A stretch of 18,704 bases of DNA from Nitrospinae bacterium RIFCSPLOWO2_12_FULL_45_22 (GTDB taxonomy: Bacteria; 2-12-FULL-45-22), in assembly GCA_001803565.1 (NCBI GenBank), contig MHDQ01000224.1:1-18704 (forward strand), given 5' to 3'. The notes beneath the pieces are model-generated. The model worked only from the letters and a program-made list of their open reading frames with translations, was not told where the DNA came from and ran no database searches. Positions 1-7,616 of the stretch are shown here, in pieces. Numbering within the stretch: position 1 is the stretch's first letter; each line of letters starts with the position of its first letter. Position numbers and translations under genes: made by a program.

Positions 1-14
1 AATGGCTTGGCCAT
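1..14 (-). CDS. Start of an unidentified gene, cut by the window edge
   Basis: On the minus strand a strong ribosome binding site (AAAGGAGGT) lies five bases or less before an ATG at 14-12. The reading frame continues as Met-Ala-Lys-Pro to the window edge. It is the next gene after lysC in the same direction and about 64 bases downstream of the lysC stop, so it is probably in the same operon and possibly another aspartate-family or branched-chain amino acid gene. Four residues are not enough to identify it. Confidence 0.6.
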
Positions 15-31
15 AATACCTCCTTTGTTTT

Positions 32-52
32 TGGTGGTATTATACCAAATGC
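32..52. repeat. Small palindrome between lysC and the next gene
   Basis: A perfect short palindrome, GGTAT-T-ATACC, is nested within wider arms TTTGGT and ACCAAA. It sits immediately upstream of the ribosome binding site of the gene at the left edge. It could be an operator or a small mRNA hairpin affecting that gene. It has no T-run of terminator type on the minus strand. The function is unknown. Confidence 0.35.
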
Positions 53-77
53 CTACTTATCAGTCTAATAAATAATG

Positions 78-605
78 TTACATACTACTAGTGACTAATG
101 ACGGATTTTCTAAGCCAAAGGTCTTATGGAGGGTCCTGACGGCCAGTTCAGTATATTTTGCCTCAATAACACAGGATATCTTGATCTCAGAGGTGCTTAT
201 CATCAGGATATTAATATTTTCTGCAGCAAGGGCGCTGAACATCCGGGCAGCTACCCCAGAATGGCTCCGCATACCTACCCCTACTATGGAGACTTTAGCA
301 ATGTCGGTATCTAATGCGACCTCTTCTTTTGCTCCGATTCCCTTAGCCACTTCTTTAACCAGTTCTAATGCCTTTTTGGATTCAGTCCTGGGGAGGGTGA
401 AAGAAATATCAGCTAATCCCTGGTCACTTACGTTCTGGATAATCATATCTATAACAATCTCTTTTTCCGCAATCCGGCTGAAGATATTCCCGGCAATACC
501 AGGCCGATCTGGGACACCAGAGATAGTGATCTTGGCCTGATTTTTGTCATGGGCTACTCCCGCTACCAGCACCTTCTCCATATCCCGGTCTTCTTCTACT
601 ACCAT
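78..605 (-). CDS. Possible internally initiated aspartokinase beta subunit
   Basis: Met240 of the aspartate kinase (ATG at 605-603) is preceded, inside the coding sequence, by AAGGAGGG (623-616) with a 10-base spacer. This is as strong as any ribosome binding site in the window. Initiation here would give a 175-residue protein consisting of the two ACT domains. Bacillus subtilis aspartokinase II and the Corynebacterium glutamicum enzyme are known to make a beta subunit from an in-frame internal start at the equivalent place, forming alpha2beta2 enzymes. I infer the same here. The caveat is that the codons Glu-Lys-Glu-Gly-Lys-Gly can produce a purine-rich motif by chance. Confidence 0.5.
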   Translation of the reverse strand: MVVEEDRDMEKVLVAGVAHDKNQAKITISGVPDRPGIAGNIFSRIAEKEIVIDMIIQNVSDQGLADISFTLPRTESKKALELVKEVAKGIGAKEEVALDTDIAKVSIVGVGMRSHSGVAARMFSALAAENINILMISTSEIKISCVIEAKYTELAVRTLHKTFGLENPSLVTSSM

Positions 606-1322
606 AGTCCCTTTACCCTCCTTCTCAAAGGTAGACTTTACTAACAAAGGCACTTGATATTTCTTGGCAAACTCTACTGATCTAGTCTGCAATACCTTGG
701 CCCCTAAGCTGGCTAACTCCAGCATCTCTTCGTAAGAGATCTTATCCAGCCGCCGGGCATCAGCAACAATATTAGGGTCTGCGGTATAGACTCCATCTAC
801 ATCGGTATAGATGATGCACAGATCGGCATTCAGGGCTGCTGCCAGGGCAACTGCGGTAGTGTCTGATCCACCCCGACCCAGGGTAGTTACATCTTCTGCC
901 TCATCTATCCCCTGGAATCCCGCTACTACTGCGATCTTTCCCTTCTCTATGGCAGTTTTAACGCGGTCGGCTGTGATCCGCTTTATGCGCGCTTTGGTAT
1001 GGGCACTATCGGTAACAATACCTACCTGCCTGCCAGTAAATGCCTCTGCGTTATATCCTAATGCCTGTAAAGCCAGGGTCAATAAAGAACAAGATATCCG
1101 CTCACCCGAAGAGAGCAAGAGGTCTAGTTCCCGCTCCCTAGGAATATCACATATCTGGTGAGCTAAACCAATGAGCCGATCCGTCTCACCCGCCATAGCA
1201 GATACTACTACTACCACCTCATCTCCAGCATTTTTAGCCTCAGCAATCTTCTCGGCCACTGCTTTAATCTTCGATATATCTCCTACTGATGTACCACCAT
1301 ACTTATGCACAACCAGCGCCAT
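78..1322 (-). CDS. lysC: Aspartate kinase with two C-terminal ACT domains
   Basis: This enzyme phosphorylates L-aspartate with ATP to 4-aspartyl phosphate, the first step toward lysine, threonine and methionine. The 414-residue protein has the N-terminal KYGGTSVG motif (residues 7-14), the nucleotide-binding [11 protein letters not shown] segment (173-183), and two ACT regulatory domains from about 265 on, with VPDRPG (270-275) and a second GVGMRSHSG segment (348-356). Length and architecture match the monofunctional lysine/threonine-sensitive enzymes of Bacillus and Corynebacterium. The ATG start follows AGGAGAGGG about 10 bases upstream. A spacer of 134 bases separates it from apgM, longer than the other gaps here, so it may have its own weak promoter. 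An internal start at Met240 is probable (see separate entry). The frame is intact. Confidence 0.96.
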   Translation of the reverse strand: MALVVHKYGGTSVGDISKIKAVAEKIAEAKNAGDEVVVVVSAMAGETDRLIGLAHQICDIPRERELDLLLSSGERISCSLLTLALQALGYNAEAFTGRQVGIVTDSAHTKARIKRITADRVKTAIEKGKIAVVAGFQGIDEAEDVTTLGRGGSDTTAVALAAALNADLCIIYTDVDGVYTADPNIVADARRLDKISYEEMLELASLGAKVLQTRSVEFAKKYQVPLLVKSTFEKEGKGTMVVEEDRDMEKVLVAGVAHDKNQAKITISGVPDRPGIAGNIFSRIAEKEIVIDMIIQNVSDQGLADISFTLPRTESKKALELVKEVAKGIGAKEEVALDTDIAKVSIVGVGMRSHSGVAARMFSALAAENINILMISTSEIKISCVIEAKYTELAVRTLHKTFGLENPSLVTSSM

Positions 1323-1456
1323 AAATTATCATCCCTCTCCTCTTTCTATTTTATAAAACTTCAATTAGTTCCCACTGAAAAAAACCAGCAAAGCAAGCTT
1401 TCACGCTACAATTTAAGGCATTAAAAAATTGCATATTAATTGTGACCACTACAGTT

Positions 1457-2677
1457 TTAAGCAGATTTGCTGTAAATAAAATAATCCATTAATTCATAGC
1501 CGTGGGGGAAATGGAGAGAGCCTTCGGTCAATAATGATTCATCAAACCTAGTGGTCCTATCAGCCTTGCCCTTAGGGGAGAAGATAGCAAAAGGGACGGC
1601 TCCGTGGGTATGGGTTTTAAGGGCCACCGGAGTAAGGTGGTCAGTGGTCAGTAAGATTTTATACTCATCAAATTCCTGCATAGCAGATAGGATCGGGCCG
1701 ACTACTTTGCTATCAAAATCCTCCAGGGCCTGGACTTTCTTTTTCCAGTTCCCTTCATGGCTCGCCTCATCTGGCGCCTCAACATGGAGGAAGACAAAAT
1801 CTCTCGTTTTCAGGGCTTCTATGGCATATTGGGCCTTACCGCTATAGTTAGTATCCAGGTAGCCCGTTGCCCCGGGTACTTCTATAACATCTAATCCTAA
1901 ATAAATCCCCAGTCCTTTTAGCAGGTCTACTGCCGATATTATAGCCCCGTTTAGATTATACTTCTCGTGAAACCGGGGCAATTTTGGTGGAGTACCCGCA
2001 CCCCAAAACCAGATATTATTAGCTGGCTTTAAGCCCCGCTCCACTCTCTGACGGTTAATAGGGTGGTTCGCGAGGATAGGCCTGGCATTCCCCATTAGTT
2101 GTAGTAACATATCCTGACCATTACCGCAAGGTAGATACTGGGCAATATCTTGCCCGGAAATATCGTGAGGGGGGACCAGGTTTAATTTCTTTAAGTTTAT
2201 CACTGTTGCGCCATCTTGCCAAATCAGTAGATTACGGTAGCTAGTCCCAGGATAAAACCGGCGGCCCTCGACAGCCAGGGTTCGGTTCAAATCCTCTATC
2301 AGGCCCCGGGCCTCCTGGCTAGTGATGTGTCCCGCACTAAAATCTGCCATGTTATAACTGGCACCATTAGGTTCTAAGGTAACTAGATTACAGCGGAAGG
2401 AAATATCATCCGGGCTCAGTTGTACTCCAATACTGGCGGCTTCTAAGGGGGATCGGCCAGTATAGTATAAGGCAGGATCATAGCCCAAAAGGCTCAGGTT
2501 AGCTACATCGCTACCCGCGGGATAATTTTCCGGAATAGTATGGGTTGAGCCCGTAATACCCCTTCTGGCCAGATCATCCAGGAAAGGGGTAGAGGCTACT
2601 TCTAATGGCGTTTTACTCCCCAGGGCTGCTATGGGCCAGTCTGCCATCCCATCTCCCACTAAGACTAAGTACTTCAT
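1457..2677 (-). CDS. apgM: ApgM-family phosphoglycerate mutase homologue, probable homoserine kinase
   Basis: This is a 406-residue protein of the archaeal-type cofactor-independent phosphoglycerate mutase family (alkaline phosphatase superfamily). Visible metal and active-site motifs are VGDGMAD (7-13), the nucleophile region AGSDVANLSLLGYDP (Ser56), HVEAPDEASH (298-307), TTDH (344-347) and the HTHG histidines near 356-358. The ATG overlaps the hom stop by four bases (ATGA), so it is translationally coupled to homoserine dehydrogenase. No classical homoserine kinase (ThrB, GHMP family) is in the window. Homologues next to hom have been proposed by comparative genomics to be functional analogues of homoserine kinase, and as I recall mutant-fitness work in Bacteroides and Desulfovibrio supports this. 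Context therefore favours homoserine phosphorylation. The glycolytic mutase role remains possible. Confidence 0.9.
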   Translation of the reverse strand: MKYLVLVGDGMADWPIAALGSKTPLEVASTPFLDDLARRGITGSTHTIPENYPAGSDVANLSLLGYDPALYYTGRSPLEAASIGVQLSPDDISFRCNLVTLEPNGASYNMADFSAGHITSQEARGLIEDLNRTLAVEGRRFYPGTSYRNLLIWQDGATVINLKKLNLVPPHDISGQDIAQYLPCGNGQDMLLQLMGNARPILANHPINRQRVERGLKPANNIWFWGAGTPPKLPRFHEKYNLNGAIISAVDLLKGLGIYLGLDVIEVPGATGYLDTNYSGKAQYAIEALKTRDFVFLHVEAPDEASHEGNWKKKVQALEDFDSKVVGPILSAMQEFDEYKILLTTDHLTPVALKTHTHGAVPFAIFSPKGKADRTTRFDESLLTEGSLHFPHGYELMDYFIYSKSA

Positions 2678-4008
2678 GAAATGTCTCTTTCTGCCCGAAT
2701 AAGGGTGGTTCTGGCCAGGACTACTTCTAGTTGATCAATCTTTTTTAAGGCCAGTTGAATATCCTTTTCTAATGCCTCATGGGTCATCATAACTACTGGT
2801 ACCCCTTCTTTTGGCTCACGATCTTTTTGCAGTACAGAGGCAATACTGATAGAATGATCCCCCAGGATGCCTGAAATACGAGCCAAAACCCCAGGCTGGT
2901 CTACTGCCATGAACCGTAAATAATATTCTGACCTTATCTCTCCTATTTTTCTTATCGGGCAATCCGCTATCAGGGGGTTCAGAACCCCTAGAGCTGGTAC
3001 TCTACCCCCTTGTCCCCGGAGGATATTCCTACTAACCTCAATAATATCCCCTACTACAGCGCTGCCGGTAGGCATAGCTCCGGCGCCCTCACCTACAAAC
3101 ATGTTCTTACCCACAGCATCTCCCACAATATAGAGGGCATTCAAGATATTGTCAACATTGGCCAGGGGAGTTTCCTGGGGAAGTAGGGTAGGATGAACCC
3201 GAATATCAATCTCTTCTCCTACTCTTTTCGCAATGGCCAATAGTTTTATCCGGTAACCCAGATGCCGGGCATATTGAATATCCAGGGGGGATATTGCGGC
3301 AATGCCCTCAGTATAGACTCTGCTCAGTGGAATATTAGCACCAAAGGCCAAAGAGGCTAGTATGGTTATTTTATGGGCAGAATCAATCCCCTCAATGTCT
3401 AATGAAGGGTCCTGCTCAGCATATCCTTTCCGCTGGGCCTCTTCCAATACCTGAGTAAAATCCCCTCCTTCATTGGTCATCTTACTCAGGATATAGTTAG
3501 CGGTACCGTTAACTATACCATAGATAGCCTCAATATTGTTCGCCGCAAACCCTTCTCTGATAGCCCTAATAATGGGTATACCACCGCCGACACTGGCCTC
3601 AAACCCTACATCCAGCGAGGCATGGCTGGCCTTTTGGAAAATCTCGTGGCCATAATGGGCCAGGAGGGCTTTATTGGCAGTAACTACATGCTTCCCCTTA
3701 TCCAGGGCCCTCAGGATAAAGGTTTTCGCTGGTTCTAATCCACCAATCAACTCTACGGCTATATCTATCTCGGGATCATCTATTACTTTATAGGCATCAG
3801 TAGTTAATAGATCCTTATTCAAGGAAGGTATCCCCCGATCGCTATCCAGGTCAAGGTCGGCAATCCTCTTTATCTCTAGTGGTACCCCCAGCCGCTTTTT
3901 TATGAGCTGGTTATTCCGGGTAAGGATTTTATATGCCCCAGTACCTACTGTACCTAAGCCGATAATACCAATATATATAGGCCGGTTGAAGGTCTCTACC
4001 TGGTTCAT
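2674..4008 (-). CDS. hom: Homoserine dehydrogenase with C-terminal ACT domain
   Basis: This enzyme reduces aspartate 4-semialdehyde to homoserine with NAD(P)H, the branch point to threonine and methionine. The 444 residues show an N-terminal Rossmann motif [14 protein letters not shown], the [17 protein letters not shown] segment, the catalytic-domain motifs [12 protein letters not shown] and [14 protein letters not shown], and [24 protein letters not shown], which holds the conserved Asp and Lys used in hydride transfer. A C-terminal ACT domain begins near [20 protein letters not shown] and probably gives threonine feedback control. The start overlaps the aminotransferase stop and the stop overlaps the apgM start, each by four bases, so the three genes are tightly coupled. 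Length is typical of the ACT-containing form. The frame is intact. Confidence 0.97.
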   Translation of the reverse strand: MNQVETFNRPIYIGIIGLGTVGTGAYKILTRNNQLIKKRLGVPLEIKRIADLDLDSDRGIPSLNKDLLTTDAYKVIDDPEIDIAVELIGGLEPAKTFILRALDKGKHVVTANKALLAHYGHEIFQKASHASLDVGFEASVGGGIPIIRAIREGFAANNIEAIYGIVNGTANYILSKMTNEGGDFTQVLEEAQRKGYAEQDPSLDIEGIDSAHKITILASLAFGANIPLSRVYTEGIAAISPLDIQYARHLGYRIKLLAIAKRVGEEIDIRVHPTLLPQETPLANVDNILNALYIVGDAVGKNMFVGEGAGAMPTGSAVVGDIIEVSRNILRGQGGRVPALGVLNPLIADCPIRKIGEIRSEYYLRFMAVDQPGVLARISGILGDHSISIASVLQKDREPKEGVPVVMMTHEALEKDIQLALKKIDQLEVVLARTTLIRAERDIS

Positions 4009-5180
4009 AAGGCCGCCTTAATACCTCTTATGGCCTGCCGGGTGCGATGTTCATTTTCTACCAAGGCAAACCTTACATAACCCTCTCCATTCTCACCAAA
4101 GCCTATTCCAGGAGAGACGGCTACCTTGGCTTCTTTCAATAAAAATTTAGCAAATTCTAATGAGCCCATTTTCTTGTATGGCGCCGGTATCTCAGCCCAA
4201 AGGAACATGGTAGCTTTGGGTTTCTCTACCGGCCAGCCTACCCGGTTCAATCCCTCTACTAAGACATCCCTCCGGGCCTGGTAGGTATTTCTTATTTCTT
4301 CTACCATTTCCCTGGGACTATTTAGGGCGATTATACTGGCTACCTGAATAGGCTGGAATATCCCATAGTCTAAATAGCTCTTAAGCCTCCTTAGGGCCGT
4401 GATTATCTGGCCATTGCCCACAGCAAACCCTACCCGCCATCCCGGCATGTTATAACTCTTGGAGAGGGTAAAAAATTCTACCCCTACTTCTTTTGCCCCT
4501 TTAACTTCCAGCATACTGGGGGCCTTATAGTTGTCAAATACTAAATCTGCATAGGCAAAGTCATGGATTACTATTATGCGGTTTTCCTGGGCAAAGGCGA
4601 TGATCTTTTCAAAAAAATCCAGATCAACACATGTTGTAGTGGGATTATGGGGGAAGTTTAAGATTATGGCTTTAGGTCTAGGCCAAAGGGCCTTAAAAAC
4701 TCGCAGCATATTCTCCAAAAAATCCTCACCCTGGTTCAGAGGCACTTGTACTACATCACCATTGGCTATAATGATCCCATACGTATGGATGGGGTAAGTA
4801 GGGGAGGGTACCATTACCAGATCGCCAGGGCCAACCAGGGCGAGAGCCAAATGCGAGATACCTTCTTTAGAACCAATAGTCACAATAGCCTCGGTTTCCG
4901 GGTCGAGCTCCACCTGGTAATTCCGCATATACCAATCAACAATGGCCTGGCGTAGCTTGCTGATACCACGCGAGGCAGAGTAGCGGTGGTTATGGGATTT
5001 CTGGGCAGCCTCACAAATCTTAGCAATTATATGGGGTGGGGGGGGCTGGTCAGGATTGCCCATACCAAAATCTATTATATCATCCCCCCGTCTTCGAGCC
5101 TCTAGCTTTAATTCATCTATGATGCTGAAAATATAGGGTGGTAATCTTTTTATCCGGGGGAATTCCCAAAAACCTTCCAT
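4005..5180 (-). CDS. alaC: AlaC-like alanine/aspartate-family aminotransferase
   Basis: This is a PLP-dependent fold-type I aminotransferase of 391 residues. It resembles E. coli AlaC (glutamate-pyruvate aminotransferase) along its whole length, including the N-terminal RLPPYIF segment, DFGMGNPD (37-44), TIGSKEG (101-107), NFPHNPT (175-181), HDFAYAD (206-212, Asp207 contacting the PLP ring nitrogen), the Schiff-base Lys241 in [15 protein letters not shown], and the substrate-carboxylate Arg in GYVRFAL. AGGAG lies six bases before the ATG. It is followed by hom with a four-base overlap. The position suggests it may supply aspartate, or alanine and glutamate interconversion, for the aspartate pathway. 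A role as a diaminopimelate or methionine-related transaminase cannot be excluded from sequence alone. Confidence 0.9.
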   Translation of the reverse strand: MEGFWEFPRIKRLPPYIFSIIDELKLEARRRGDDIIDFGMGNPDQPPPPHIIAKICEAAQKSHNHRYSASRGISKLRQAIVDWYMRNYQVELDPETEAIVTIGSKEGISHLALALVGPGDLVMVPSPTYPIHTYGIIIANGDVVQVPLNQGEDFLENMLRVFKALWPRPKAIILNFPHNPTTTCVDLDFFEKIIAFAQENRIIVIHDFAYADLVFDNYKAPSMLEVKGAKEVGVEFFTLSKSYNMPGWRVGFAVGNGQIITALRRLKSYLDYGIFQPIQVASIIALNSPREMVEEIRNTYQARRDVLVEGLNRVGWPVEKPKATMFLWAEIPAPYKKMGSLEFAKFLLKEAKVAVSPGIGFGENGEGYVRFALVENEHRTRQAIRGIKAAL

Positions 5181-5203
5181 TATCCTCTCCTCTTAAAATT
5201 CGT

Positions 5204-5262
5204 AAAGAGTAAGGAGTGAGAGGGTAAGGAGAATTTTTTTACCCCTTACCCCTCACGCTTTT
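5204..5262. repeat. Imperfect inverted repeat between metF and the aminotransferase gene
   Basis: Two purine/pyrimidine-rich arms, 5211-5229 (containing GTGAGAGGGTAAGG) and 5244-5261 (containing CCTTACCCCTCACG), are near-complementary around an A/T-rich loop with seven Ts. The hairpin is followed by TTTTT only in plus-strand orientation, whereas the genes on both sides are read on the minus strand, so it is not their intrinsic terminator. It looks like one of the small dispersed GTAAGG/GTGAGG-type repeats that I recall from intergenic regions of diverse anaerobes. It fills nearly the whole 81-base gap. Confidence 0.65.
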
Positions 5263-6158
5263 TATATACCTGCTTGTTCAAAAAGTTCAGGAAGCTCTCG
5301 CTCTAACCCAATAGGCATTATATGAAACCCGCTCACATAGCTCTTTATTTTTGCCATAAGCTCGGCTGCAATAGTGATTCCTTCTCTAACAGGGTCTTTA
5401 GCCTTATTAATCCGCTCAGCAACCGCCATTGGTATAGGCTTGACCAGTATCTTATGGTTCATAAACTCTACCATCCGGGCAGATTTCAAAGGAGTTATCC
5501 CGATAAGGAAGCGTACATTAAGACCAGAAGTCATTTCCAGGAACTTCTCTAGTGGTTCCTGGTCAAATATAGGCTGGGTTTGAATAAATTCTATTCCCGC
5601 AGCGACTTTTTTCCGCAGTTTTATCAATTGAGGCTCTAGGGGTTCAGCCAGGGGGTTAGCCACTGCCCCGATAACAAAGCTAGGGACACCGCTCAGTTTA
5701 CGGCCAGCAAAATCTTCTCCCCTCTCCAGTCCCCTGGCCAGGCTTATAAGCTGGACAGAGTCACAATCATAAACGGGCTTGCCGGTAGGGTGATCACCTA
5801 ACAGGGGATGGTCCCCGGTCATAAAGCAAAAATTTTCTATCCCTAAGGCATATGCACTAAGGAGTTCTGATTGCAAGGCCAAGCGGTTTCGGTCTCGACA
5901 GGTCAACTGTAAGATCGGCTCAAGGCCCCGCTCTTTTAAGAGATGACTAAGGGCTAACGGGCTCATTCGCATTATGGCCCGCTGATTATCGGTTACATTA
6001 AAAGCATCAACTTTCTCCCTTAGTAGATCGGCATGCAGGAGAATTTCTTCGGTGGCCGTACCTTTAGGTGGGGATAATTCTACTGTCACTATCAGATCTT
6101 TTTCTCTTAATTTATTTCTGAATCGGCCTTTGGGGCCTTCTGGGTCGCCTACCGTCAC
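5262..6158 (-). CDS. metF: Methylenetetrahydrofolate reductase (MetF)
   Basis: This enzyme reduces 5,10-methylene-tetrahydrofolate to 5-methyl-tetrahydrofolate at an FAD-bearing TIM barrel. The 298 residues include the N-terminal ELSPPKG motif with the conserved Glu, the NVTDNQRAIMRMS segment typical of the MetV-partnered forms, LTCRDRNRLALQSELLSAYALGIENFCFMTGD (folate/FAD region; Asp in TGDHP), and AAGIEFIQTQPIFD. The start is GTG and overlaps the metV stop (GTGA), so synthesis is coupled to MetV. Pairing with MetV is characteristic of acetogens and other bacteria using the reductive acetyl-CoA pathway, where the MetVF complex does not use NAD(P)H directly in all species. Here it may also serve methionine synthesis, given the downstream hom and lysC. 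Confidence 0.95.
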   Translation of the reverse strand: MTVGDPEGPKGRFRNKLREKDLIVTVELSPPKGTATEEILLHADLLREKVDAFNVTDNQRAIMRMSPLALSHLLKERGLEPILQLTCRDRNRLALQSELLSAYALGIENFCFMTGDHPLLGDHPTGKPVYDCDSVQLISLARGLERGEDFAGRKLSGVPSFVIGAVANPLAEPLEPQLIKLRKKVAAGIEFIQTQPIFDQEPLEKFLEMTSGLNVRFLIGITPLKSARMVEFMNHKILVKPIPMAVAERINKAKDPVREGITIAAELMAKIKSYVSGFHIMPIGLERELPELFEQAGI

Positions 6159-6820
6159 TTCTTCTTGAGCATCTCCCTCCCTAAAGTGATCTTCTGGGGA
6201 TGTTGGCCTTTAGAAAAGTCTTGAGGTTGATGGATCATTTCCATAAGGTACAATTTCCCTCTCTGCTTTAATCTTTCATAAATAAGATACCAACCGCAGT
6301 CCCGATCATCTATTATTTCACACTTACCCTGCTTAGAACCACCGCAGGGGCCGTTAAGGAGCCCTTTGGAGCACTGATTTATAGCGCATATACCTCCGGT
6401 ATACTCCAGGATACACTGTCCACAGAGAGCGCAGAGCTCTTCATAATGGCCTACCCGCCTCAAAGAACCGATAAATAGGGTATCCAATGCCGGAAAGACA
6501 GGTTTTTCTGTTAGTTCCGCTACCGTTTGAACCCCTACTCCGCAGGACATTACCAATATAGCATCCGCTTCTTCTATAAAGGTGCTCTTCTTCGTTAACT
6601 CTTTCTTGGTTTTTTGGGTGGTACAGACCGATTCCAGGACGAAGGATAAGGGTACTGCCTTGCCCACTCCTTCTAGCTCCCGCTTCATATCCTGAACCTC
6701 TTCTTCTCCTCCGGCATGGCATTGGGTGGCACAGGTACCACACCCGATAATGACCACTACATCTGACCCGTCCAGGGATTGAAGAATATCAGGCAATAGT
6801 TTTTGCTGAGATATGATCAT
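6155..6820 (-). CDS. metV: MetV-type Fe-S partner of methylenetetrahydrofolate reductase
   Basis: This 221-residue protein is of the family that matches the 'methylenetetrahydrofolate reductase C-terminal' zinc/iron-sulfur domain. It is Cys-rich: C27, C30 and C34 in GCGTCATQCHAGG, C66, C93 in SCGVG, C130/C133/C136 in CALCGQC, then C145, C150, C159, C167 and C175. In Moorella and Acetobacterium MetV binds metal clusters, is needed for MetF activity, and links MetF to electron donors. The GTGA overlap with metF fits a stable heteromer. The ATG lacks a recognisable ribosome binding site because an A/T heptamer repeat occupies the upstream spacer. In Moorella the MetVF complex associates with Hdr-like proteins; an Hdr-like gene is also present in this operon, though six genes upstream. 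Confidence 0.93.
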   Translation of the reverse strand: MIISQQKLLPDILQSLDGSDVVVIIGCGTCATQCHAGGEEEVQDMKRELEGVGKAVPLSFVLESVCTTQKTKKELTKKSTFIEEADAILVMSCGVGVQTVAELTEKPVFPALDTLFIGSLRRVGHYEELCALCGQCILEYTGGICAINQCSKGLLNGPCGGSKQGKCEIIDDRDCGWYLIYERLKQRGKLYLMEMIHQPQDFSKGQHPQKITLGREMLKKK

Positions 6821-6821
6821 T

Positions 6822-6862
6822 TGTTATCAGTTATTAGTTATAGGTTATAAGTTATAAGTTAA
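6822..6862 (-). repeat. A/T-rich heptamer tandem repeat ahead of metV
   Basis: On the minus strand this stretch reads as five to six imperfect copies of a seven-base unit TATAACT (variants TATAACC, AATAACT, GATAAC). It fills the 43-base gap between the GXGXG gene and metV and ends two to three bases before the metV ATG. No Shine-Dalgarno sequence is left in the spacer. Repeats of this kind (runs of GTTATAAGTTATA) are, from memory, common in intergenic regions of several unrelated bacteria. Confidence 0.7.
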
Positions 6863-6863
6863 T

Positions 6864-7613
6864 TTAGTAGGCATATAGTCTACCATAGGGCCGGTGAGAG
6901 ACAGGGACAAGTTTTATGAATGGACGGCTCATACTTTCATTATAATCCAAATTAAAATCCTCACAGTACTCCCGGAGCAAAGGTTCTATAAGTTTATGGT
7001 CTTGAGGGCCTATTTCCTGGATACCTACTTCGGCGCCTAATTGATGCTTTTCTACCTTACCCCGGACAAATATCTGACCTCCGTGCATACCCGTGCCCAG
7101 ATAATTACCTACTATGGATTGATTATTTGGGCAGGTCAATCCTAAAAGGATCAATATCCCACCCGCCATATATTCTCCAAAGAAGTCCACGGCCTTACCT
7201 CCTACAATAATTACCGGGACCTGGTCTTTATAGGACTTCATATGGATTCCTACCCGGTAGCCTACATTACCTTTTATAAATACTTTACCGCCCCGCATCC
7301 CGTAACCTATCACATCACCGGCATCACCATGGATAATCACCTTGCCATCATTCATGGTATTACCTACACCATCCTGGGCATTGGCGTTAACAATAACGGT
7401 GGGGCCGTCCATAAAGGCCGAGAGATCATTACCCGGGACACCGTCAATAATTATCATCACTTTTTGCTTTATGCCATCGGCTATATAGCGCTGTCCGTTT
7501 ACCCCGATCAACTCTATCTCCTGTTCGCCAGCGGCTATAGCCTCTCTGATCATCCGGTTTAATTCCCGGTAATAGATACCACTAGCATTGATTTTCGCCC
7601 TGCCATTCTTCAT
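6864..7613 (-). CDS. Glutamate synthase C-terminal GXGXG domain protein
   Basis: This is a stand-alone 249-residue version of the right-handed beta-helix domain that ends the large subunit of bacterial glutamate synthase and is also found in formylmethanofuran dehydrogenase subunit C. Repeated GXGXG-type turns are visible: NAQDGVGNTMNDGKVIIHG, GDVIGYGMRGGKVFIKG, FGEYMAGGILILLG and NYLGTGMHGGQIFVRG. In glutamate synthase this domain is structural and helps bridge the amidotransferase and FMN domains. The start lies three bases after the stop of the preceding FMN-domain gene. Homologous separate proteins occur in archaeal-type glutamate synthases and in N-methylglutamate synthase (MgsB), so the exact product depends on its partners. 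No frame damage is seen. Confidence 0.9.
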   Translation of the reverse strand: MKNGRAKINASGIYYRELNRMIREAIAAGEQEIELIGVNGQRYIADGIKQKVMIIIDGVPGNDLSAFMDGPTVIVNANAQDGVGNTMNDGKVIIHGDAGDVIGYGMRGGKVFIKGNVGYRVGIHMKSYKDQVPVIIVGGKAVDFFGEYMAGGILILLGLTCPNNQSIVGNYLGTGMHGGQIFVRGKVEKHQLGAEVGIQEIGPQDHKLIEPLLREYCEDFNLDYNESMSRPFIKLVPVSHRPYGRLYAY

Positions 7614-7616
7614 TTT

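Noticed and set aside
91-540. Plus-strand open frame of 149 codons opposite lysC
   Set aside because: It is antisense to the conserved ACT domains of aspartate kinase and its translation resembles no protein family.
1323-1456. Lysine riboswitch or other amino-acid leader before lysC
   Set aside because: The 134-base spacer is too short and too A/T-rich, and no conserved riboswitch core or leader peptide is visible.
5211-5265. Intrinsic terminator between metF and the aminotransferase gene
   Set aside because: The T-run follows the hairpin only on the plus strand, whereas all genes nearby are transcribed on the minus strand.
6822-6862. CRISPR-like array
   Set aside because: The units are seven bases, contiguous and imperfect, with no spacers and no cas genes.
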